This document shows, piece by piece, positions 1 through 7,758 of a stretch of DNA of 36,594 bases. The DNA is from Peptococcaceae bacterium (lineage in GTDB: Bacteria > Bacillota > Peptococcia > Peptococcales > Peptococcaceae). How positions within the stretch are numbered: the first letter of the stretch is position 1; every line of letters begins with the position of its first letter. The translations under genes and the position numbers were made by a program. Under the pieces are notes generated by a model. The model was given only the letters and a program-made list of their open reading frames with translations. It was not told where the DNA came from and did no database searches. The stretch covers positions 1 through 36,594 of the forward strand of contig JAHZHI010000008.1 of the NCBI GenBank assembly GCA_019420345.1, given 5' to 3'.

Positions 1-40
1 ATTCGTTCTTGGTTGGTTAATTTGCATTTGTGCATAGTAA

Positions 41-101
41 AAGCTCCCCATGGCGCAGTCTCGATTTTTGTTATTTCGAGTATCTACTCTATGGGGAGCT
101 T
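41..101. repeat. 11-bp inverted repeat with long loop
   Basis: AAGCTCCCCAT at 41-51 is matched by ATGGGGAGCTT at 91-101, a perfect 11-bp inverted repeat around a 39-nt loop. It lies upstream of the DUF4405 gene and could be an RNA stem in its leader or the end of an upstream unit. No T-tract follows directly. I see no convincing gene in positions 1-199. Confidence 0.35.
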
Positions 102-199
102 ATCACAGCCGGGCGGTGTTTTTGTTTTGCCTGCGTGCAGGCACTGTGGTATCATGAACTCAATATCACATCATGGCATTTGATAAAGGAGGGAGAAGG

Positions 200-859
200 A
201 TGGCAAAATATTCTCGTTGGTATCTCAATGGCGCCATGACACTGGGCTTGATTGCCTGCATGAGCTATTCGCTTCTTGGAGAAGTGCTGCATGAATGGCT
301 TGGCACCGCGGTATTGGCATGCTTTGTCTGGCACATCTTGCGCAATCGCGCTTGGTTTGTGACACTTTGGCGCGGGCGCTATAACAGCAGCCGGGTTGCA
401 GGAAACATCGTGGATGGCTTGATACTGTTTACCGTGTTGGGGCTAATTGTCAGCAGTGTCATGTTGTCGCGCTACGTATTGGGTTTTCTTCCGCTTTCGT
501 TCCCCGAGGGCGTTGGGCAAACGCCGCACCAAGTCTGCGCTTACTGGGGATTTCTGCTCATGGCGGTGCACTTGGGTTGGCATGGACGCGCGCTGGCAGC
601 CAGCGTGACACAGCGCGTTCAATTGCCTGCATGGTGTTGGCGCGCCGCTTTGCTCTGTGTTGTGCTGCTTGGCGCAGCTTCGGCGGCAGTGCAGCGTTTC
701 CCAGCGCATCTTTTCATGCAGGTGCGCGGCTTTGAACTGGAAAACGGACTGCTGTTGTTCCTGATCGGTGAAGCGGCGCTCTTTGCTCTGTGCGCGTGCG
801 CTGGCGCAGCCTGCAAGCGCTTTCTGCAAATGAAGAAAGGAGGTCCTGCATGTCATTGA
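200..859 (+). CDS. DUF4405-type four-helix membrane protein
   Basis: A 219-residue integral membrane protein with four main hydrophobic segments and little soluble sequence. The second segment (near residues 36-50) ends in W-H followed by L-R-N-R, and a later one carries A-V-H-L-G-W-H. This histidine pattern is typical of DUF4405 proteins, which resemble membrane cytochrome b subunits, so haem or quinone contact is possible but unproven. The start at 200 is chosen because AAGGAGGG lies just upstream at 187-194; an in-frame ATG at 173 has no such site. The gene overlaps the following acetyltransferase by 10 nt, so the two are probably co-translated. Base composition is GC-richer than the GRE genes that follow. 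The family call is from overall pattern; no function is claimed. Confidence 0.7.
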   Translation: MAKYSRWYLNGAMTLGLIACMSYSLLGEVLHEWLGTAVLACFVWHILRNRAWFVTLWRGRYNSSRVAGNIVDGLILFTVLGLIVSSVMLSRYVLGFLPLSFPEGVGQTPHQVCAYWGFLLMAVHLGWHGRALAASVTQRVQLPAWCWRAALLCVVLLGAASAAVQRFPAHLFMQVRGFELENGLLLFLIGEAALFALCACAGAACKRFLQMKKGGPACH

Positions 860-1413
860 ACACCGAGCGTCTCATTCTGCGTCCTTGGCAGGATGACGAC
901 GCAGATACACTGTATCATTACGCCAAAGATCCGGCCGTTGGACCTATTGCTGGCTGGAATCCGCATCAAAGCGTGGCGGAAAGTCTGGAAATCATTCGCA
1001 CCGTTTTTGCCGTGCCGGAAACGTACGCTGTCTGTCTGCGCGACAGCGGAGAGCCCATCGGCTGCATTGGCCTGCAAACCGGAGATGCCGCCAATCTGCC
1101 CCTCGCGTTTCGTGAAGCCGAGCTTGGCTATTGGCTAGGCAAGCCCCACTGGAGGCAAGGCCTCATTACTGAAGCTGCACGCGCTCTCATCCAGCGTGCC
1201 TTCGCCGAGCTGAAGCTTGACACCCTCTGGTGCTGTGCCAATGATGAAAACATCGGCTCCAAACGCGTCATGGAAAAATGCGGCTTCACCCATGTTCGTA
1301 CCGAAGAACGCCCAGCCTTCACCTATGACCAGGACGGCTGGACCTTTACCGGCGAAACCAGGATGGAATACGTGGCGCAGTTGACGAAAGAAGAATGGCA
1401 AGCAGTGCGATAA
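850..1413 (+). CDS. GNAT family N-acetyltransferase (RimJ/RimL type)
   Basis: A 187-residue cytoplasmic protein that should transfer an acetyl group from acetyl-CoA to an amine, perhaps a protein N-terminus or a small molecule. It opens with the typical T-E-R-L-I-L-R-P-W strand. The segment E-L-G-Y-W-L-G-K-P-H-W-R-Q-G-L-I-T-E-A holds the GNAT acetyl-CoA loop, and N-x-x-S-K-R-V-M-E-K-C-G-F is the usual C-terminal helix. The ATG at 850 is supported by AAAGGAGG at 836-843 and overlaps the stop of the DUF4405 gene. The substrate cannot be deduced, and no terminator is obvious before the next gene. Confidence 0.85.
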   Translation: MSLNTERLILRPWQDDDADTLYHYAKDPAVGPIAGWNPHQSVAESLEIIRTVFAVPETYAVCLRDSGEPIGCIGLQTGDAANLPLAFREAELGYWLGKPHWRQGLITEAARALIQRAFAELKLDTLWCCANDENIGSKRVMEKCGFTHVRTEERPAFTYDQDGWTFTGETRMEYVAQLTKEEWQAVR

Positions 1414-1435
1414 AAAGTATGGGCAAATCATGCGT

Positions 1436-1463
1436 TTTATGATAAGATCTATTTATGATAAGA
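1436..1463. repeat. Two direct copies of TTTATGATAAGA
   Basis: The 12-mer TTTATGATAAGA occurs at 1436-1447 and again at 1452-1463, 16 nt start to start, immediately upstream of the DUF3870 gene. It could be a regulator site or a chance AT-rich duplication. It also marks the change from GC-richer to AT-richer DNA. Confidence 0.35.
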
Positions 1464-1487
1464 ATGATTATGAAAGGGGACTCTTTT

Positions 1488-1817
1488 ATGGGAGAGTTGG
1501 TGGATAAATATATTTTGTTGGGTGGCTCAGCCAATGCCCCAAAAGAAACAGGCGTGCATAGCGTGTATCATGTAATTAGTGTTAGTATGTTGGTCAATCG
1601 TGAAACACATTGTATAGAAAAAGCTAAGCTAAATGTACCATCCACATTAACACAAGAATATTTTTCTGATCTTGTTACAGGGTTCTGTGTATTAGATTCT
1701 CCAGACGATCTGTATCAAACGATAAAAAAGAACATTTTAACAACCTCAACAGGCGCAATCATTCAGGCGATGAAAATGGCATTCTTGCGTTATAAAGATA
1801 AAATTGAGGAAAAATAA
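1488..1817 (+). CDS. DUF3870 domain protein
   Basis: A 109-residue soluble protein. The block S-A-N-A-P-K-E-T-G-V-H-S-V-Y-H-V-I, followed by a V-S-M-L-V-(N/D)-R-E-T-H segment and a C-terminal helix ending A-M-K-M-A-F-L-R-Y-K, matches what I recall of DUF3870, a family of unknown function found in anaerobes. The start at 1488 has AAAGGGGA at 1473-1480 with good spacing; in-frame ATGs at 1455 and 1470 lack this. It is followed by a separate promoter at 1827, so it need not be co-transcribed with the GRE gene. Its AT-rich composition matches the GRE cluster rather than the genes on its left. A link to that pathway is only suggested by position. Confidence 0.65.
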   Translation: MGELVDKYILLGGSANAPKETGVHSVYHVISVSMLVNRETHCIEKAKLNVPSTLTQEYFSDLVTGFCVLDSPDDLYQTIKKNILTTSTGAIIQAMKMAFLRYKDKIEEK

Positions 1818-1826
1818 AATTTAGAG

Positions 1827-1857
1827 TTGACATATAAAAAAGATTGTGGTTTACTAT
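1827..1857 (+). promoter_or_regulatory. Housekeeping-type promoter ahead of the GRE1 leader
   Basis: A perfect -35 TTGACA at 1827-1832 is followed by TTTACTAT at 1850-1857, which holds a -10 element (TTTACT with a 17-nt spacer, or TACTAT with a 19-nt spacer). Transcription would begin near 1864, giving about 225 nt of untranslated RNA before the GRE1 start. Confidence 0.6.
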
Positions 1858-1863
1858 AAGTGT

Positions 1864-2044
1864 CAAAAGAATATATGGATAAAGATTATGAGCGAAGTGT
1901 ATTCGTTCATAATTGGGGAACTTTTAATTGTTAAAATTGGTCGTGCATGACCTGTGCGGCTACTCCCTTTAACAGCGTGAAAAAGTTAGGACCCAAATAC
2001 TCATGGAGACGACTGTCTTCGTGTGAGTATTTGGGTCCTTTTTG
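1864..2044 (+). promoter_or_regulatory. Structured 5' leader of GRE1, candidate riboswitch or attenuator
   Basis: Between the promoter and GRE1 lies about 180 nt able to form several helices. A 12-bp stem pairs ATTATGAGCGAA (1885-1896) with TTCGTTCATAAT (1902-1913), one G-U pair. TTTTAA (1922-1927) pairs with TTAAAA (1931-1936). GGTC (1939-1942) pairs with GACC (1949-1952). AACTTTT (1919-1925) can instead pair with AAAAGTT (1982-1988), which excludes the second stem. The segment ends in a strong terminator. Promoter, alternative pairing and terminator about 50 nt before the gene is the usual design of a transcription attenuator. I do not recognise a known riboswitch class. It could also be a free-standing small RNA. 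Confidence 0.5.
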
Positions 2045-2047
2045 TTT
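1989..2047 (+). terminator. Strong intrinsic terminator upstream of GRE1
   Basis: AGGACCCAAATACTCA (1989-2004) pairs perfectly with TGAGTATTTGGGTCCT (2025-2040), a 16-bp stem with a 20-nt loop, followed by TTTGTTT. It ends the leader transcript unless antitermination occurs, and GRE1 starts about 50 nt further on. Confidence 0.85.
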
Positions 2048-2090
2048 CCATATAGCTGCAAATACAATCTATTTTTAGGAGGAATTTAAA

Positions 2091-4556
2091 ATGGGATGTT
2101 GCACATTAAGTCCACAAGAAGAACGTATTGCTTTTCATAAGGCATCTAGCCCTAGAAAAAGAACAAATGAACTGTTAAAGGGATTTCGTGATCAGAAACC
2201 ACGCATTGATTCACAGCGTGCGGTGTTGTTCACTGAATCTATGAAAGAAACCGAAATGTATCCACTTAATTTACGGTGGGCAAAAGCGTTTAAACACATC
2301 TGTGAAAACATTGATGTATTGATTCAGGATCATGAACTGATTGTTGGGACTTGTGGTGGCCCTGGCCGCTATTCGATCCTTTATCCAGAGTTGCGCGCGG
2401 GTTGGTATGAAAAAGGTTTAAAAGATACGCAGCAAAAGGACGCTTATGAAATTTCTGATGAAACAATTGATACTCTGATGACAGAAGTCGTTCCTTATTG
2501 GAAGGGTAAGACCAGTCATGAAATGTATTTGGCTATCATGGATCCAGAGACAAAAGACATTATTTATGGCGATGACGACTATGGTTCCACCGGGATGATG
2601 CAGGATAATTCCAATGTAAGCTCAATGCTGAATTGGCCAGGCAACTATGATTACGTCATGTCACATGGTATATATGCACTAAAAGAAGATGCTGAAAAGA
2701 AATTGGCAGATATTCATGATAATTTGCGCAGTGAAGATTATGATAAGATTCCATTTTTGCAAGCTGAAATCGAAGTTTGTGAGGGGATGGAAATTCTCGC
2801 AAAGCGTTATGCCGACAAAGCACGTGAAATGGCTGCTGCTGAACAGGATCCAGTCAGAAAAGCTGAGTTGGAACAAATCGCGAAAAACTGTGATTGGGTA
2901 CCAATGCATACACCACGTACTTTCTGGGAAGCGGTTCAATGTCAGTGGTTTATCCAGATGGGATATCGTTTTGAACAGCAAGTAGCAGGTGGTATTGGTT
3001 CTGGACGTTTTGACCAGTATATGTATCCATTTTATAAAAAAGATATTGAAGCTGGAATTTTAAATGAAGATCAAGCTCTTGAACTTTTAGATTGTCTTTG
3101 GTTGAAGATTGCTGATGTGGTGATTTTTAATGCAACCAATGCCGGAAATTTCTGGGAAGGCTATGCACACTTTGAAGTGGTTATGGTTGGTGGGCAAACT
3201 CCAACTGGTGAGGATGCAACCAATGATCTGACCTATCTGGTTATTCGTTCGAAACGAGAACTTTCTATTCCGTATCCAGATTTGGCTGTACGTCTTCATT
3301 CTTGTTCACCAACTAAGTTGTTGAGAGCGTGCGCTGAGTTGGTTAAAGATGGTACAGGCTTCCCTAAATTTTTCAACGACGAAGAAATTATTCCTTGCAT
3401 GCTTCAAAATGGTTGCACCATTGAAGAAGCGCGTAATTATGCTGGTGCAGGATGCACGGAAATGCGTGTACCAGATAGAGATTGTTATCTGCCATTAGGT
3501 GGTCATATTAATTTAGCAGCCGCTTTGGAAATGGCATTAAGTGATGGATGGGTGCATTTTGGTGGTAAATATTATGAAAAGAAAGCAGAAATGCCTATCG
3601 CTGTTGACCAAATCCAATCATTTGATGATGTGATGACCAATCTGGAGGCAGCTATTACATTCTATGTTGACCATTTTACGAAACGTCAAAATGCAATGGA
3701 ATTAACGGATCCTCAGCGTTTGGCAGCACCATTCATGTCGATGTTGCATCCGGTACCACGTAAGGCTATGATTGATATTCATCAGAGACGCATTCCAGGT
3801 GGTCTGTATAAAGATACTGGTAATGCAACCTTTAATGGCTTTGGGACGGTTGCTGAATCTTTGGCAGCAATTAAAAAAGTGGTTTTTGATGATAAGCGTA
3901 TTGACTTTAAAACTTTGAAAGAAGCTATTGCAGCTGACTATGAAGGTTACGAAGTAATTCGTCAAATGGTTCTTAATGCTCCAAAATATGGAAACAACGA
4001 TCCATATGCAGATGGTGTTGCAAAGGCATTGGATGCAATGATTCTTGGTGTTGTAAAGCATCATAGAACAACAAATGGAGAACAAAATGTAAAATACGTA
4101 CCAATTACCTCTCATGTTGGTATGGGGCATAAAACGATTGCTACAGCCAATGGTCGTCATGCTGGTGTAGCACTTTCTGAAGGGATTTCTCCAACACAGG
4201 GCTCGGATATCGATGGTCCTATTGCAACTTTGACCTCTATTAGAAATGCAATGAGTCATGCGTATTCTAATAGTGCGTCTCGTTTGCTAAACTTAAAATT
4301 AAGCCCACAGGCTGTGAATGGAGAAAAAGGCACAGAAAATATTGTGAAGCTTTTGCGCACTTGGGTTGACCTTAAACTGTGGCATGTTCAGATCGCAGTG
4401 GTTAACCGTGAAACACTGTTGGCTGCACAGAAAGATCCAGAAGATTATAAGAATCTCATCGTTCGTGTTGCTGGTTATAGCGCGTACTTTACTGAATTAA
4501 GCCCAGGGCTCCAGACCGAAATCATCAATCGAACAGAACACGAAATGGCAATGTAA
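2091..4556 (+). CDS. Glycyl radical enzyme of unknown substrate, IslA-related (GRE1)
   Basis: An 821-residue cytoplasmic GRE that uses an activase-made glycyl radical to form a cysteine thiyl radical and cleave a substrate bond. Seen: catalytic Cys455 and base Glu457 in G-C-T-E-M-R-V-P-D-R-D, and radical Gly795 in V-R-V-A-G-Y-S-A-Y-F. It aligns along its whole length with IslA at 31757: both start with C-C-x-L-S-P and share F-T-E-S-M-K-E-T-E and R-W-A-K-A. The IslA sulfonate pocket is changed, however: Arg to Ser177, Gln to Asn181, Trp to Phe361, Arg to Lys668, Phe to Ile672. It is therefore unlikely to be an isethionate lyase. Lys668 still suits an anionic group. The R-x-P-x-R-D signature argues against arylacetate decarboxylases. 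AGGAGGA at 2077-2083 sets the start. Family is certain; substrate is unknown. A C-S lyase for another sulfonate is one possibility, given the TauE/SafE gene downstream. Confidence 0.9.
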   Translation: MGCCTLSPQEERIAFHKASSPRKRTNELLKGFRDQKPRIDSQRAVLFTESMKETEMYPLNLRWAKAFKHICENIDVLIQDHELIVGTCGGPGRYSILYPELRAGWYEKGLKDTQQKDAYEISDETIDTLMTEVVPYWKGKTSHEMYLAIMDPETKDIIYGDDDYGSTGMMQDNSNVSSMLNWPGNYDYVMSHGIYALKEDAEKKLADIHDNLRSEDYDKIPFLQAEIEVCEGMEILAKRYADKAREMAAAEQDPVRKAELEQIAKNCDWVPMHTPRTFWEAVQCQWFIQMGYRFEQQVAGGIGSGRFDQYMYPFYKKDIEAGILNEDQALELLDCLWLKIADVVIFNATNAGNFWEGYAHFEVVMVGGQTPTGEDATNDLTYLVIRSKRELSIPYPDLAVRLHSCSPTKLLRACAELVKDGTGFPKFFNDEEIIPCMLQNGCTIEEARNYAGAGCTEMRVPDRDCYLPLGGHINLAAALEMALSDGWVHFGGKYYEKKAEMPIAVDQIQSFDDVMTNLEAAITFYVDHFTKRQNAMELTDPQRLAAPFMSMLHPVPRKAMIDIHQRRIPGGLYKDTGNATFNGFGTVAESLAAIKKVVFDDKRIDFKTLKEAIAADYEGYEVIRQMVLNAPKYGNNDPYADGVAKALDAMILGVVKHHRTTNGEQNVKYVPITSHVGMGHKTIATANGRHAGVALSEGISPTQGSDIDGPIATLTSIRNAMSHAYSNSASRLLNLKLSPQAVNGEKGTENIVKLLRTWVDLKLWHVQIAVVNRETLLAAQKDPEDYKNLIVRVAGYSAYFTELSPGLQTEIINRTEHEMAM

Positions 4557-4569
4557 GGACACTCTGAAA

Positions 4570-4611
4570 AGCCAGAGGCTGTCGTTTTTATCCTTGCCTC
4601 TGGCTATTTTT
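4570..4611 (+). terminator. Hairpin between GRE1 and its activase
   Basis: AGCCAGAGGC (4570-4579) pairs with GCCTCTGGCT (4596-4605), followed by ATTTTTAT. This terminator-like hairpin lies between the GRE1 stop and the activase start. It probably lets only part of transcription through, giving much GRE and little activase, or stabilises the 3' end of the GRE message. Confidence 0.75.
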
Positions 4612-4635
4612 ATAAATGATGGGAATGTGATAGGT

Positions 4636-5550
4636 ATGTCAGATTTAACTGGAAGAATATTCAACGTCCAACGTTTCTCCATTCACGATGGCCCGGACAT
4701 TCGCGATTTGATCTTTTTCAAAGGCTGTCCGCTGCGCTGCGCGTGGTGCTCCAATCCAGAATCTCAGAGTTTCAAAAAGCAGATTGCCTACAAAGAAAGC
4801 AAATGCATCGGTTGTGGTGCATGCATTGCCAATTGTCCACAAAATGCTTTGCAGCGGCGTGACGATGGCAAGGTGCTTGTGGATAAAAGCAAGTGTGTAG
4901 ATTGCGGAACTTGTGTAAAGGTATGCTGTGCAAATGCCATGCATGTTTTTGGCGAAGATTATACGGTGGATGAACTTTTTGAAAAAGTTCATAGAAATAA
5001 TATAACATGGCGTAGTGATGGCGGTGTTACATTGAGTGGCGGAGAAGTGTTGTCTCAGGCGGATTTTGCAGCGGCGTTTTTAAGAAAAAATAAAGAAGAA
5101 GGAATCAATACCGCTATAGAAACAACTATGTATGCACCCTGGGAAACTGTGAAAAAGGTTGCTGAACAATGTGACCTGGTTTTTTGTGATTGTAAGTTTT
5201 TTGATGCGGAACGACATAAAAAATGGACAGGCGTGGATAATGCTTTAATTAAGGAAAATATTTTACGATTTAAACAGGAACTACCGAATGTTGAGTTAAT
5301 TGTGCGTACACCGATAATCCCTGGTGTTAATGATGATCGAGAAGAGCTTCAACGTATTGTTGATTTTCTCAAGCAAATTCCAGATTTGGCAGATTATGAA
5401 CTTTTGCCATTCCATAATTATGGGAGTGCAAAGTATACTCAGTTGAATATGGCCTATCAGTTTGCAGATCAAGAGGCACCGGATAAGGGACAAATTCTTG
5501 CAATGAATAATGAATTTCGACAACAGTTGGGGTTAAAAGAGATTTGGTAA
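4636..5550 (+). CDS. Glycyl radical enzyme activating enzyme (radical SAM) for GRE1
   Basis: A 304-residue radical-SAM activase that would reductively cleave S-adenosylmethionine and abstract hydrogen from Gly795 of GRE1. The radical-SAM cluster motif C-x3-C-x2-C is Cys31, Cys35, Cys38. A ferredoxin-like insert follows, with two complete C-x2-C-x2-C-x3-C sets (Cys57-67 and Cys87-97), as is usual for activases of non-PFL GREs. Two family motifs are off: the N-terminal H-D-G-P-G-I-R-T reads H-D-G-P-D-I-R-D (residues 17-24), and the S-G-G-E-P motif reads S-G-G-E-V. The start at 4636 matches homologous N-termini; an in-frame ATG at 4594 lies inside the upstream hairpin. The ribosome binding site is weak (GATAGG), consistent with low expression. 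Confidence 0.92.
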   Translation: MSDLTGRIFNVQRFSIHDGPDIRDLIFFKGCPLRCAWCSNPESQSFKKQIAYKESKCIGCGACIANCPQNALQRRDDGKVLVDKSKCVDCGTCVKVCCANAMHVFGEDYTVDELFEKVHRNNITWRSDGGVTLSGGEVLSQADFAAAFLRKNKEEGINTAIETTMYAPWETVKKVAEQCDLVFCDCKFFDAERHKKWTGVDNALIKENILRFKQELPNVELIVRTPIIPGVNDDREELQRIVDFLKQIPDLADYELLPFHNYGSAKYTQLNMAYQFADQEAPDKGQILAMNNEFRQQLGLKEIW

Positions 5551-5587
5551 AATATCATTTTTAGTTTAATAATCGGGGGAGATTATT

Positions 5588-6973
5588 ATGAGTGCAAAAA
5601 CAACATATTGGGTAAAGTGGTTAATTTGCGTTGTATTGGCAGGTATTTTTTTAGTTATTCCAAAAAACGATATATATGATATGAATATGGCGATGTTTTT
5701 TGCCATTACAGTATTTATTATGGCAGTGATCGCTTTTGGCTTTTTTGATATGGCAATTCCTGCGTTTGTTTTGCCGATTGCATACATTCTTTTTGGTGTA
5801 GCTCCGGTAGATACTGTTTTTTCACCTTGGACAAGTGGTACAACTATTTTTATGATTATTGGCGCATTTGTCTTTTCAAATTTATTGGGTGAATGTGGCT
5901 TACTAAAACGCGTGTCTTATTGGACCATTTTAAAATTAGGCGGTAGTTTTACCAGCATGGTGTTTGCTGTATTTCTTGCTGGTGTCATTATTGCCTTAAT
6001 TACGTTCAATAATGGTTACATTTTGGAAGTTTTCTTAGCATTCAGCATTTGTGTTGCATTAGATTTGAAAAAAGAGTCAAAAGCGGCTGCGTTAATTTGT
6101 ACTGCCGGTGCTTTAGGGGCACAAGGTGTGGTAGCATGCACCTATTATCCAGCAGAAAACGGGATCATTGTTGCTGCTTTAGCGGATTTATTACCGGATG
6201 TTTCATTTGGTCTGTTAACTAGAACCTATTATGCATGGCCTATTTTCTTTGGTTGTTTGTTAACGTTGTTTATTTTGACGCGTGTTTATAAAACAAAAGA
6301 TATGAAATTATCCAATGGTTTGGATAAATTTCGTAAAGATTACGAAGCTCTTGGGAAAATGACCTCAGCAGAAAAGAAAGCTATTTTCTTCATGGTCGTA
6401 TTGGTGGTTTATTTGATCACTTGCCCAATTCATGGACTTTCAGCGGATTATGCTTTCTTGGTTTTGCCTTGGATTATGGTGCTGCCAGGAACCGGGATCG
6501 GTACGGTTAAGTCAGTGGAAGATGTAAAACTTGGTGTTTTGTTCTTTATTACAGGCTGCATGTCGATTGGTACTGTTGGCGTCTATGTTGGCATTGGTGA
6601 TCTTATTTCTGCAAATCTTACTCCGATCTTGGAAAGCCTTAGCCCATTAGCCATGGGGTACGCATTTTTGGGCGTAGGTACATTAGCAAATTTTGCATTG
6701 ACACCATTTGCCATGCTTAGTGGATTGAGTGCTCCATTTGTTCAGGTTGCACTGGACTTGGGAATGAACCCAATGTTTAGTTTGATGTCTTTGGTAGTAT
6801 CTACGGCGGCTGTATTTATGCCGCATGAAATTGTATGTTTCGCAGTTTTGTATAGCTTTGGATACATTAAAATGAGTGATTTCATCAAAATGGTTGGGTT
6901 AAATACAATTATTACCTTTATTCTCTATGGTGTAGTGATCTATCCATGGTGGAATATTATTGGATTGATATAA
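5588..6973 (+). CDS. SLC13/DASS-type anion transporter 1
   Basis: A 461-residue polytopic membrane protein with about eleven to twelve hydrophobic helices and short loops, resembling sodium-coupled divalent-anion symporters (SLC13/DASS, CitT-like, in the ion transporter superfamily). These carry di- and tricarboxylates, sulfate or related anions. The re-entrant region with T-F-N-N-G-Y is compatible with the substrate-binding hairpin of that superfamily, but the SNT signatures are not clear enough to name a substrate. GGGGGAG at 5575-5581 supports the ATG at 5588. It lies 37 nt after the activase and 13 nt before the MBL hydrolase, so it should belong to the GRE1 operon and most simply imports the GRE1 substrate or its precursor. 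Confidence 0.75.
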   Translation: MSAKTTYWVKWLICVVLAGIFLVIPKNDIYDMNMAMFFAITVFIMAVIAFGFFDMAIPAFVLPIAYILFGVAPVDTVFSPWTSGTTIFMIIGAFVFSNLLGECGLLKRVSYWTILKLGGSFTSMVFAVFLAGVIIALITFNNGYILEVFLAFSICVALDLKKESKAAALICTAGALGAQGVVACTYYPAENGIIVAALADLLPDVSFGLLTRTYYAWPIFFGCLLTLFILTRVYKTKDMKLSNGLDKFRKDYEALGKMTSAEKKAIFFMVVLVVYLITCPIHGLSADYAFLVLPWIMVLPGTGIGTVKSVEDVKLGVLFFITGCMSIGTVGVYVGIGDLISANLTPILESLSPLAMGYAFLGVGTLANFALTPFAMLSGLSAPFVQVALDLGMNPMFSLMSLVVSTAAVFMPHEIVCFAVLYSFGYIKMSDFIKMVGLNTIITFILYGVVIYPWWNIIGLI

Positions 6974-6986
6974 GGGGGTAGAGAAT

Positions 6987-7736
6987 ATGTGGCATATTAC
7001 TCCATTAGACGTTGGTACATTGATGGTTACACGATCCACACAAATTGCACGTCATGGTGCAAAATTTGATGTAGGAAAAATTGTTGCTCAGCCATGTATT
7101 GTTTGGCTGTTGACCAATTTAGAAACGAAAAGACATATTTTAGTTGATGCAGGGCCTTGCGAGGACACAGAATGGGCAAGCATGCATCATAATAAGTTCT
7201 TGCGTTCTTCTGAACAAACATTATCCTCAGTCTTGAAAAAACACGGACTGTGCTGCGAAGATATTGATACGGTCATTTTGACACATCTTCATTGGGATCA
7301 TGCTTATGGTGCTTTAGAGTTGCCAAATGCAAAGTTATATGTGCAGTCCAAAGAATTGCGATATGCAGTTGCACCATTGCCAAATGATCTCAAAGTATAT
7401 GAAAATGCACTTGGCGAAGACATTCCATATTTTCTAAAAATCTATCGGCAGTATGTTTTCTTGGATGGCGATCTTACATTTGATGATGGACTAGAGATCA
7501 TTACATTGCCAGGGCATTCTCCAGGTTCTCAAGGTGTTGTTGTAGATACAGAACAGGGCAAAGTGATTATTGCAGGTGATTTGATTTCCGTAAAAGAGGG
7601 CTGGGATCTTCGCTTGCCAAGTGGACTCTTTACAAGTGCAGAAGACTGCTATCGTTCATTTGAAAAAATGGCAAAATATCATGCTTTAGTGGTAGGCAGC
7701 CACGATTATGCTTCTTTTGATTTATTGAAAGAATAG
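6987..7736 (+). CDS. MBL-fold hydrolase 1, AHL-lactonase-like
   Basis: A 249-residue metallo-beta-lactamase-fold protein. The dinuclear metal ligands are all visible: H-L-H-W-D-H at 100-105, His177 in L-P-G-H-S-P-G-S, Asp198 in A-G-D-L, and His239 in G-S-H-D. The layout fits the N-acyl homoserine lactonase branch, whose members open lactones or hydrolyse other small esters. No signal peptide, so cytoplasmic. It sits between two anion transporters in the GRE1 operon, suggesting a catabolic lactone or ester as substrate rather than quorum quenching; that is inference. AAGGGGG just upstream sets the start. Confidence 0.85.
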   Translation: MWHITPLDVGTLMVTRSTQIARHGAKFDVGKIVAQPCIVWLLTNLETKRHILVDAGPCEDTEWASMHHNKFLRSSEQTLSSVLKKHGLCCEDIDTVILTHLHWDHAYGALELPNAKLYVQSKELRYAVAPLPNDLKVYENALGEDIPYFLKIYRQYVFLDGDLTFDDGLEIITLPGHSPGSQGVVVDTEQGKVIIAGDLISVKEGWDLRLPSGLFTSAEDCYRSFEKMAKYHALVVGSHDYASFDLLKE

Positions 7737-7758
7737 AAGAGCGAAGGAGGAAAACGCA

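Noticed and set aside
30..239. Small plus-strand reading frame of 69 codons at the window start
   Set aside because: It has no ribosome binding site, unusual composition (many Cys, Trp and His), and overlaps the better supported DUF4405 start.
2091..4556. GRE1 as pyruvate formate-lyase, choline trimethylamine-lyase or hydroxyphenylacetate decarboxylase
   Set aside because: There is no adjacent Cys-Cys pair as in PFL. The active-site surroundings read G-C-T-E-M-R-V-P-D-R-D, close to IslA and unlike the G-C-L-E-T-S-P pattern I recall for hydroxyphenylacetate decarboxylase. No microcompartment or small-subunit gene is present.
2091..4556. GRE1 as a second isethionate lyase
   Set aside because: Both arginines, the glutamine and the tryptophan of the IslA sulfonate pocket are replaced (Ser177, Lys668, Asn181, Phe361).
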